Assembly (NCBI GenBank): GCA_021234155.1
Contig: JAJEKV010000004.1
Coordinates: forward strand, 28,417,698 to 28,481,697
DNA: 64,000 bases
Direction: 5' to 3'
Origin: Isoetes taiwanensis
Lineage: Eukaryota > Streptophyta > Lycopodiopsida > Isoetales > Isoetaceae
The translations under genes were made by a program, and so were the position numbers. Below, piece after piece: positions 54,963 through 64,000 of the stretch; position 1 is the stretch's first letter; each line of letters opens with the position of its first letter. The notes under the pieces were generated by a model that searched no databases, had not been told where the DNA came from, and saw only the letters and a list, made by a program, of their open reading frames with translations.

Positions 54963-57200
54963 ATTTAGGAGCAGAGTTGTCGTTGGTTGACGTAGCCTTT
55001 GGAGACTCTATCCTTAGATTGTTTTTGAATTGGCACATGCTCAAAGACTTTTTTGCAGAGGATCTTTTCGGTTTTTTATGTTTAGAATCTCAAAGAATAT
55101 TATGTATTCTCTATTTTAGCATCTTCATCAAGGCTCTGGAATTAAAGCTAGTTTACATGTTTTGCTATGGCCTTGAATCTTCATAATAGATTCATTTTTG
55201 CCTAGAATCTTGTGGTCTTTTCGCCCTGCAAATATTTTTGAGGCTTTGGAAGGTGGCATTCCTACATTTTGTCGTGTTCCTGAGGACACACAATTATGGG
55301 AAACATCGAATCATTACTGCCTTGGACGCTACATGCCCACGCCAAGAAAGAAATAATAGTTGACAAATTGGGAACCGTTTAAGGAAAACCACCATGGGAA
55401 ACATTGATTTAGTACTTTCTAAGAGGCTACAACATCACATCAAGGAAAATGAAAGGATATATAATATATATATTCTATTAGCATTGCCCCCAAGGCTATA
55501 GTGTCATGTCATGAAATATAGAAAACACATAGAATGAGGAATACCATCAACAAGATTGAGGACCACATTAGTGAGTGCTACCCCAGAGGCTGTCAGGACA
55601 TGCAGAGAGAAAGTAACAAATAGGAAGGCATCAAAAAAGCATACATCCAATTCCAACTATGGAAAATAAAAAATGAGAGACATGGGAGTTGATATGATCA
55701 ATCAGTCTATCAAGGGAATAAATTAATGTAAGAACTTGACATAACAAATCTTATACTTACATATCTAATGCAATATCATTTTCTGTTTGATAACCTATTT
55801 GTTTGATGGAATTTGTTTGAGGAGCCCTCCCGCTGACACGTGGTAGGGCAATGGTTTTAAGCTCCAACCCAACCGCAATGCTATAAAGAAATTGTTTGGG
55901 TAGCCCTCGTTGACATATGATAATATTAATATTTTATGATCCAAGCGGCATTTCTATGTGTCTACAGGCATTTATGATGCACTTATGGTGCATTTATAAC
56001 GGACACTTCTGTCGCATTTTGTGCCCCCTGTTATGTTCTTCCTCCGCAAGAAAAAATTTTCGCCTCCAATTTCTTCATCTGCAATATGCGAGGCCTGCCG
56101 CATTGCGGTCGATTTCTTCCCTCTAATGCAAGCGATTCTTCAGGGCAAGTTAATCAGGCAAAGCAAATGGCCATTGATTTCTTCCCTCTGAAGCAAGCAA
56201 TATTCTTAAGCACCAGTTAGGATAGAAAGCTTTTGCCCCGGCAGCGCCCAGGGCGATGCTCGGCTTCGAGGAGGAAGCGATGGCGACATGCCAGATATGT
56301 ATAAATAGCTTCTGCATTCGGGATTCAAAGGTGAGTTTTATACAATGTTCTGTTTTTTCACTCATTTTTTTCTGAATCCCTTTTAAGCTGCTTTTGGTAG
56401 AGGTGTAGATCTTGTTAGAGGGTAGGACTGAGCCTTTTATGGAATTAGATCTTGCATTTTGAATGATTGAAGAGAAAAACCTACTAAATTAGAGTTGCAT
56501 TTCGATCCTTGCTTTAGGTAAAGGTCCCAGAACTTCTCCACCGACTTCCAATACTGTGTCAGACTGAGCAGCAAAAACCCCCTGTATGTTATTTGTGCAT
56601 CCTATTTTTTATTAACTTATGTCGAAAAAGAACAAAGAAAATGAAATAGGCGATGGCGCCTTGCTTCGTCCATTTGTAACTCCGACTGTGGCGTGGATGC
56701 TTAAACCACGACCATGTGAAAAGCATGACAGATAGAGCGATTTCAAGCGCTAGAATTTGAGCTGGAAATCTAAGCTTTTGGTTCAGGAGCTATAGGAAAT
56801 AAAGAAGGATATATGCAGGAAAAAAGAACATGGCTATTAGAAGCAAATCGTGGAGCTTTTAGAAAGACGTTAGAAATGGAGTTGTCGGACTAGAGATGGA
56901 GTTGGTGTCCGTCAAGTAGGAAAGCAGAGCAAAGTATTCCCCATTGTTCAATGCGCGAGCAAGGCAAAAAAAATCCAGTTTAAAAGCAGAATTTCTTCCG
57001 AGAAGATATGGCCAAGGCTCAGATGAATTTTTACAGATGGGTAGCAAGGGAAAATTCTATAGCCGAAGATAGATCCGCTTTGTCAAAGTTGGAAAGGGGA
57101 TATTAATCGGAAAAAATCTAATCAATGGAGGATCGGGTCATTTTAATGGGTACTAATTATCTCAAGAATCAGTGCGCGCATTAGTCTTAAGCTTGTGTAA
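54963..57200. other. Intergenic with scattered weak coding signals
   Basis: Around 56,230-56,330 a GC-richer block includes ATGGCGACATGCCAGATATG and ends AAAGGTGAGT, a donor-like site, as a first exon might. GATTTCTTCCCTCT appears twice (about 56,110 and 56,175). No gene can be closed from these. Confidence 0.3.
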
Positions 57201-57201
57201 A

Positions 57202-57356
57202 AAATAGGAGTTGAAGTTGTTGCCAATGGTGTTCTACAAGGCACTTATTCTGGTCTGCCAAATCATGAGATGCAAAAGCTTCTTCCAACTTGTCAGATTC
57301 TGGATCATTTGATGGGTTTTGAGCTACCAGTTCATTGTGGCCGATGCTCTTCCTGG
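57202..57356 (+). other. Exon-like block, unknown gene
   Basis: Between AAATAG and GTTTGT one frame reads EVVANGVLQGTYSGLPNHEM then LLPTCQILDHLMGFELPVHC, about 51 residues with natural composition. The next plausible acceptor (TTGCAG at about 57,447) leads into sequence that stops quickly. It may be an exon of a decayed gene together with the block at 56,280. Family not recognised. Confidence 0.4.
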
Positions 57357-57904
57357 TTTGTTTTTTTGTCTATCTACATGTTCTTTGCTTTCAGCCAACA
57401 ATAACAATATAATTCTTTCCCTTCTAAAGATCAATCTCAATTGCAGATGAGGGCTTCCGTATTGGATACCTAGCTTCCGTGGTTATGTTATCTACCTCCA
57501 AGTGTTGCCTTCATTCTGTAAATTGATTCACACCGTTGTTGCTTGATAAAACATCAGATTGATTAAATACATCTGTATTTTGAGTTTAGTTTCTATGTCT
57601 TTTGTAGCAATGGGTTGAAAATATGCTTGACACATCGTGCTCTATGCATGCATTTATGATAAGATAAAAAAAAAAGGCCTTGGTTCACTGGCACTTTGGT
57701 TTTGCAGGGATGCCATCATCCTTCATGTTAAAGGGCCTTACACTGGCCAACTCCATATAATCAATTAAGGGTGAATTTGTTTGAATTAGCTCTACTTTTT
57801 CGTAGTATATGCAAAAAAAAAAAACATTTATACGAAGGATTTGCAATGTTATCGAATTGAAATTGGTACCATCTTTTATTATGTGCTTATTAACAAGGCT
57901 ATAT
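57357..57904. other. No gene recognised
   Basis: AT-rich spacer before LINE F, with an A-run at about 57,811-57,822. Confidence 0.4.
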
Positions 57905-58183
57905 AAAAAAGAAAAAATAATAGAGAGGATTGCACGCAAGCAAGAGCGCATTGAAGAAGAATGGTCCATTGCTCGCATGAAAAAAGCCTCGCGGAGGAGG
58001 AATAGCTTTGCACTGCAGCCCTCTGCATCTGCTTCTCCTAACCCTCTTGAACCACCACTCCTCACTACTGTTACTACGCGTCCAATAGCATCGCAGCCAT
58101 ATTGGGCTGATCAAGTAGATACCGAGTCTCCTATACATGTCGATATGGACTTAGAGCACCTTCCACATCCTCCTGATCAATGA
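57905..58183 (+). pseudogene. LINE F ORF1, C-terminal part
   Basis: An open frame with a basic start (RIARKQERIEEEWSIARMKK) and a Pro/Ser-rich end, stopping at TGA 58181-58183. The ORF2 ATG at 58180-58182 overlaps it as ATGA, exactly as in LINE A. Confidence 0.6.
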
Positions 58184-60375
58184 AGTTAATCTCCTGGAAT
58201 GTGCGGGAGGTTGCCTCCTCCCTTAGTAAAAGGAGCAGGTTGTCCATGCCCCTGGCTAGGTGGGATTCAGACTTTATATGTTTGCAAGAGCATAAATGCA
58301 AGAAAGAGGATGCCTACAAAGTTGTTGCGGTAATCAATAGGCAGTACAATGTTCTTGTGGCGGCCTCAGACTCGGCAAAGGCTACTGTCCTTACAGCATG
58401 GAGGAGGACTATTGCAGTGTCATTTACTCGGGTTGACAGATTTGGCCAGTAGATCATAATCAAGTGGTTTGATAAGGGCAAGAATGGGGATTGATTAATG
58501 TGTATGCGCATAATCGACCACGTCAGAGAGGCGCATTGTGGGCTTCTTTGTGATCCAAATTACTGAGGTTAGGCTCTCTTGTTGCATGGATCATGGTGGG
58601 TGATTTTAACATGGTTGAGCTTGAGCAAGACAGATGTGGCAGAGGTGCAGAGATAGTGCAGGGCTTTGAACGGAAGCAATGGCGCCGCTTAATGCAAATG
58701 GTTTCATAGAAGTTGATGGTCCTTCAAGTTTTACTGGTGTGATGGCTGGTTGGGTGGTGGTAGAGCATATGCAAGACATGATAGAGGCTACTATAAGGCT
58801 TTGGTAGCAACCCTGTTGCCTGCTTTTCATCGTGATAACCTGTTGAATACTGCGATTTCTGACCATAATCCACAGTATTTCTCTTGCTCTCATACTGTGG
58901 CGCATGCTGCATCTAAGACATATTTCAAGCTGAATAAGGATGAGGAATTTCAGGCAGGATGTAGACAGGCGTGGTTCACTGCTTTCTTTCGGCGCAGGGG
59001 CATGGCAGGTATTGTTGATGCTCTCGCTTCCGTGAAGTCTTTTGCTAAAGGTTGGGGTCGTGAGCGGGCTTCTGCTAATCGGAGGCTTCTGTTGGCTCTT
59101 TATCAACAACTTGAGGCGTGCAAGTCTGTTGCCCCGTCAGATAGAAGCAAATTTTGTGTAGCATTAGGCAGATGGAGTCTGAGCAGGTGCACTTTGCTCG
59201 CATTAAAGCTGGGTTGCAATGGTTCAAGGAGGGAGACCAGTGCACAGGTTTTTTCTTCAGAGCTGCCAAAACAAGAAGGCTTAGCTGCATCTCTTCAGTC
59301 TCTGCAGATTCAGGATGGGCTTGTTGTTTCAGATCCAATTGAGTTTAGAGGCTTTCTGCACAATCACTTTTCTGCTTTGCTCGGCGTCTTCCCTTTCAGT
59401 CAGATTTTCAAGAGGCTTTGCTTGCTACGGTTCATCCTATAGTCATCAATGAGTAGAGGGCCGCTTTAGAGGCTGAGATGAGCCAGAATGATTTAGTTGA
59501 GGCTACACTTTCTCTCAAGAGGGGCAAGTGTCCGGGTTTTGATGGCATTCCGGTGGAATTTTTCCAAGAGTACTGGGATTGGCTCGGTGCAGATGTGTAT
59601 GATGCTTTCCAGGATTTTAAAAGACAGAGGCACCTGGACAAAATCCTCAATTCTGATTGTAGCTCCCTTATTCCAAAATGTAAGGATCCTTCTTCCATTT
59701 CAGACTGGCGCCCCATTACCTTGTTGTCCTCAATGTACAGATCTTTGCTAAAGCTTTTGCTCAGAAGCTTTGTGGCGTGCTTAGTGAGTCCATCTCTTCC
59801 ACACAGTCAGGTTTCTTGCCTCGCCAGTGTATCTTGAATAATGTGGCAGCAGCATATGAGGGTCTATATTGGGCTAGAATGCATGGTTATCCCATTGTAT
59901 ACCTGAAGCTGGACTTTGCAAAAGCATATGACAGTGTTGACTGGAGTTTCCTAGAGCAGTGCCTCCTATGTCTTGGTTTTGGTACCCAGTTCGCAACAGA
60001 TGTTATGAAACTTCATTATTTAGCTCATTCTTCAGTTCTTTTTCAAGGGGAACCATCGGCATTTTTTCAGGTGGGTCGTGGCATTCGCCAGGGCTGTCCT
60101 TTAGCACCGCTGCTTTTTACAATTGTGGCAGAGATTCTTTCTCAGGTATTCTCTCTTGCAGTGCAGGAAGGCATCTTGCATGGTCTTCCCATGAATAGTG
60201 GTTCACAGGAGATCTGTAATCAGTACGCAGATGACACTTTCTTGTTCTTAATGGCTAATGAGCAGAATTTGTAGAATGCCATTTCCTTGTTGGACAATTT
60301 CTCTTTGGCTTCTGGTATTTTGTGGGATGACAAAAGTGTACTGCCTTGTGGGCCCTATAGGCATGTGATGTGATA
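58180..60375 (+). pseudogene. LINE F ORF2 (endonuclease / RT), broken
   Basis: Starts MKLISWNVREVA. Endonuclease: ICLQEHKCKKED and VDRFGQ, then TAG at 58450-58452. The VGDFN block is near 58,600 in another frame, and SDHNPQYFS is near 58,860. RT: KRGKCPGFDGIPVEFFQEYW, DWRPITLLSSMYR, LKLDFAKAYDSVDWSFL, GRGIRQGCPLAPLLF, NQYADDTFLFL. A TAG follows at about 60,272. At least three frame changes (near 58,490, 59,440 and 59,740) are present. Confidence 0.88.
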
Positions 60376-61331
60376 AATGCCTATTATCATTAACCTTTAC
60401 TTATTCTACTTCAAATATCAATTACTTTCTAATGCTTTTGTTTTCTAAGCTATTAAGCATCGTGAGTGGAGAGTCATCCACGAAAAATGGATAGCGGTTA
60501 TTCTGATCATCACCACTTTTCTTCAAGTTTCATCAGGCAAAACAAGGCATTGTCGTGACGATGATGCTTATGCATGTAAACTGCCTCTAAGGGGGCATTA
60601 TTTCCTTGTGATGTCCTTATCATCTACTACGCAATGTCCTGAAAGTCATAGTGTGAAAGATATTGTGAGTTAATGATTTCTTATGTCGCACCAGCCATAG
60701 CAGTGAGTGGGTGTGTACTAACAATGTCTGTGGCCGAAAGTTGTTGTCTTTATCAGATTAAAAAGAAGGGTATAATATTTTGATGGATGTGAGACACTTC
60801 TCTTTGTGAAATATCTTCCTTGTGTCACTCTCATGGCATTATTAACTAGAAATACCATCCTTAATTTAAGGAAGGAAAAAAGTCCTTTGAAGGAATTTTC
60901 GCTTAAGTTTTTTCATTGCCATTTAATGCGTTGTGTGGTGAACGGACCAAAAAAGAGGTCTGAATTTGTCTAGTTGGACTTTATTTTTTTGTATATGAGG
61001 TTTATATCAACTCTAGTTTTGTATGTGCTCATGAGTGAACATAAAATTTTGTATTTTTGTATATAGGTTTATTTCAACTCTAGTTTTAAATGTGCTCATG
61101 AACGAAAATACCAATGCCATGATAAATTTGTATCTTTTAGTTAACCAAATGCCAATATCAATAATATTACAGCATGATTTACAAATGCCATGATAAATAT
61201 ATATCTTGTAGTTATACAAATGCCATTATAAATGTGTTATTATATTGCGGCTTGATAGGTTATTATTTATCTTATATGTACAACAAAATCAAGCTGCATT
61301 AGACATAGATTGGTAAAGTAAATGCATAGCC
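60376..61331. other. Intergenic with local tandem repeats
   Basis: TTTGTATATGAGGTTTATAT / TTTGTATATAGGTTTATTTC plus CAACTCTAGTTTT recur 63 bp apart (about 60,990 and 61,053). TGCCATGATAAAT recurs at about 61,114 and 61,187. No gene. Confidence 0.55.
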
Positions 61332-62666
61332 TCAATTGGGCCACCGACAGTCTTTACGGATCTCCCCTTCAGGCCCAGTGAATGCATTGTACTCTGTTAA
61401 CGTTTGAATAGCCTTTTGTGAATGTCTTAGCAAAATATGCATTATCTATAGCAAACTTCTCGACATAAGCCTTTGTTCTTGAATCTTGGTATAGACGTTG
61501 GTCAATCCTGAGCAAGGTCTTTCCATTCATGGTGTTCTTATAGTAATTATTGTCGAGACCCATGGGGCTCATTTCATCGAATCTCGCATATTTGGGCTTA
61601 GTATAATCAGTGTAATTGGTTGGGCATCTTTCTAGAAGATATGAGGCATATGTAGCATCCAATGTTGCATCAATACTGGGGTATAGCCTTGGGGTGATAC
61701 TCTCACAATGTGCACGACCGACAGAGTGTCCACCTAGGAACATGGCCAATAGTCCAGAGTTTGTAAGCATGGGCCATATTTGCCTTCAAGAAGAGTGCAA
61801 AAAAAAAAAAAAAAGATGCTAACCAAAGCAATTCTATTAAAGGAGAAAGAGAAAAACAAAGATGTGAGTTATTATATACCTAACAATGCCACTGTATGTT
61901 CTGTGTCAATGCCAAGCTCTTGAAATCTGGCCAAAACTTCATCTACAGAGTCATCTTTGGAAGGAAGTTGCACATCAGCTTCAGATTTTAGGCTCACTCT
62001 GCTGTCCAACCTGCCTAATTTTACAGGGAAAAACTCAAAAGCACCCTCTCCAAGCTGCAACCAATTCAAAAGCATAAAAGCATCAGAAGATCAAACCAGC
62101 CAAACAGATTGAGCAGTAAGTATACTAAGAATTTGAACTTACAATGGCAATGCTATCCCTGCCTGTCAGAACCACCAGATCTGCACATGATACCACACCA
62201 GGACATGCAGCCTCTACTTTTTCCTTCAACACATCAAACCATTTCAGGTTTCTCAGGCCAATATTCCTTGCTGAATCTAATTCTGTGCCCGCGGCGCGTA
62301 AAAGGATGGATCCATCACATTTCTTCTCATAATGCTGCAGCAAATCAAAGAATGCATGTTCAGTTATTAGTCAGTTCTCTGATTGTTGCATTGCTATGGA
62401 ATACAAGCATAGTCAGAACCCAAAAACAAAATCAGGCTTAGAATGCTTACTCCAGCAGCACAGTCATGGAAAATGTTCCTGTAAGCTGAAGTGGCGTAAT
62501 TTCCATGAATATTATACAGCCGATAGGACTCGTCCCGCACTATTTTCTCCAAAGCAGGGCAGGATTTTGCATAGTAGTTGTATTGGAGCTCGGCCAAGGC
62601 TTGCAGATCAATTATGGAGAATGCAAGTAAGAAACAGGCCAGGAGCTTGGCGTTGGCTTTTGCCAT
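61332..62666 (-). CDS. Class III peroxidase B (one frameshift near the C terminus)
   Basis: A secreted haem peroxidase that uses H2O2 to oxidise phenolics in the wall. Four minus-strand exons: 62666-62451, 62334-62143, 62054-61880, 61733-61332, with GT-AG borders. Residues 1-26 are a signal peptide (LLACFLLAFSI core). Distal site Arg63 and His67 in YRNIFHDC; KCDGSI with the structural Cys; SCADLVVLTGRDSIAIV; proximal haem ligand His197 in LLGGHSVGRAHC; NNYY and the end CRWPN. Total 985 nt is one more than a multiple of three: an extra A in the AAAA run at 61414-61417 shifts the last 30 or so codons. Without it the protein would be 327 residues, the usual length. Either a real recent mutation or a sequencing error. 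An A17 run lies in intron 3. Confidence 0.9.
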
Positions 62667-62700
62667 GGCAGATCCTTGGGAAAGTGGAGCGCAACCCCGA

Positions 62701-62717
62701 TTAAATAGTGCTCACGT
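62701..62717 (-). promoter_or_regulatory. TATA-like box and conserved GTGAGCACTAT of peroxidase B
   Basis: On the minus strand GTGAGCACTATTTAA lies about 35-50 nt upstream of the ATG. The same GTGAGCACTAT adjoins the TATA box of peroxidase A. Confidence 0.5.
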
Positions 62718-63083
62718 TGTGACTTTCCACTGCGGTGGTCAGAATTATTTTTTAACCATTTCGAAGGAATAATCTAATTCAAATGTCTTTGCTCCATGGC
62801 CCATTCCTTCTGGCCAATTTTAATGTAACGTCAAATACATATACCCCACCCTTTGCTTGTTCGTTCAAATCGATTCAATGTTTGGTCCTCTCCCTCCCCA
62901 AGTTGTCAACAAGATGTTAAAATTCTAACCACTTTTGTTGAAGTTTATCATTATCTGTCACCTTAGTCGTACAATGAACTGTTTGTCTGACGTATTTGAG
63001 TCGGTTCCCTAGTAAAGGTAACAAAATATGTCTAGATGCATTTTTGCTTCGAGTAACCTATTAGCAAGACAACAATGGAAACT
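62718..63083. other. Upstream flank of peroxidase B
   Basis: No gene recognised; should contain the promoter of peroxidase B (minus strand). Confidence 0.4.
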
Positions 63084-63256
<173 letters not shown>

Positions 63257-64000
63257 TGGCAAGTCAACATTTATCCCATATGTCTCTATCTTATGGTGCA
63301 CATAGTTAATGTCATTAATCCCCACATGTCCTAAATGATTTGTGTATAAGTTGTCAAAATAAAGTGCCCTTTATAGGTTGTGGCAGTAGGTACAATAGAT
63401 CCGAATAGTTAGGAAGTCTTATATAAGGTCAAATCCTCATTAGAATTGGATCTCACCTGAATCTTATCTATATACTAGAAAAAGTGCCCAGCGGTACTGG
63501 CTTTTCATCAGCATAACTACTAAGGATGGTGCATAGGTTGAGAGATGTAAAGGAAAAATAAAGGGCAAAATATTGCTAGTATCTTAAATTGAAAAAGTAT
63601 TACTATGCGACTATCTTAGTTTGTCAAATTTACAATGTTACTAGTATATTACTTTGTCAGATTTAGGCAAATTCATTGTGCCTCTCACCTTTTTGAAACT
63701 CGTGATTATTGGCAGATTTTATAATCTTTGTTACTGTCCATATTAATTTATGTGATCTTGAATACCCATTAAAGAGTGATGCATAAGTTGTAATTATTGC
63801 ACTCTTTGCTTGAATGTCAATCTTAGAATGAGGGTTTCATCATGGCGCAAGTATATAAAAAAATCATGTTTGCAATGGGAATTTTCGATTGAAGGCAAAG
63901 ACCATGGAAAATTGATTTCAAGTGCACCTTTTATTAATGTTAAGAGATCGAGCATAGTAGGTAATGTAGTAGCATGTGAAAAGTGCATTCTATTGCTTGA
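63257..64000. other. No gene recognised
   Basis: AT-rich, short frames only. Confidence 0.45.

Larger units (their letters stand above)
57905..60375 (+). mobile_element. LINE F: L1-type retrotransposon, truncated at the 3' end
   Basis: The end of ORF1 (to 58183), ORF2 endonuclease (58180 on) and RT with YADD at 60224-60235, all plus strand. The sequence stops resembling an element about 100 bp after YADD, so the C-terminal third of ORF2 and the 3'UTR are missing. Loss of the 3' end cannot come from normal 5' truncation; a later deletion or rearrangement is needed. Endonuclease and RT resemble LINE C. Confidence 0.88.

Overview
The window is nuclear DNA from a land plant. It holds an intron-rich 3-hydroxyacyl-CoA dehydratase gene of the PASTICCINO2 type, two class III (secretory plant) peroxidase loci, a broken O-acetylserine(thiol)lyase copy, and plant L1-type LINEs with an ORF1 DUF4283-like domain. 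The large share of decayed retroelements would suit a fern or another large-genome plant, but nothing here fixes the species.

Layout. 0-4 kb: low-information DNA with two of three diverged exon-like modules on the minus strand. 4.1-10.95 kb: a 6.8-kb full-length but decayed L1-type LINE (LINE A) flanked by a perfect 17-bp target-site duplication (TSD). 11.6-14.7 kb: a LINE 3' tail, the third exon-like module, and a 107-bp foldback palindrome. 15.5-16.2 kb: an unrecognised minus-strand coding segment that shares a motif with the 5' end of LINE A. 16.59-18.59 kb: the intact nine-exon PAS2/HACD gene, minus strand, with a probable 5'UTR exon at 20.56 kb. 21.2-21.6 kb: an imperfect inverted repeat. 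23.9-24.8 kb: the cysteine synthase pseudogene.

25.4-39 kb is a nested pile of retroelements. LINE B is plus strand and of a clade unlike the plant L1 elements; it abuts and truncates LINE C (minus strand, L1-type). A 412-bp SINE-like unit sits inside the LINE B reverse transcriptase, and a short non-coding LTR element of 2.67 kb sits at the ORF1/ORF2 junction of LINE C. A long decayed frame of unknown family lies at 38.5-39.0 kb. 39-49 kb holds short tandem repeats, a LINE ORF1 remnant (LINE E), a 116-118-bp tandem array and a tRNA-derived SINE. 49.1-53.7 kb is peroxidase pseudogene A, split by about 3.2 kb of foreign sequence. 57.9-60.4 kb is LINE F, L1-type and 3' truncated. 61.3-62.7 kb is peroxidase B, complete in four exons except for a one-base frameshift near the C terminus. 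A 157-bp (ATCT)n tract lies at 63.1 kb.

The host genes do not form a pathway. The dehydratase acts in very-long-chain fatty acid elongation in the ER; the peroxidases would be secreted cell-wall enzymes. The most unusual structures are: the array of palindromes with co-varying arms inside the LTR element; the motif shared by the LINE A 5' ORF and the 15.6-kb coding segment; LINE B with its nested SINE; and the foldback palindrome. All family assignments come from reading translations by eye; no search was run.
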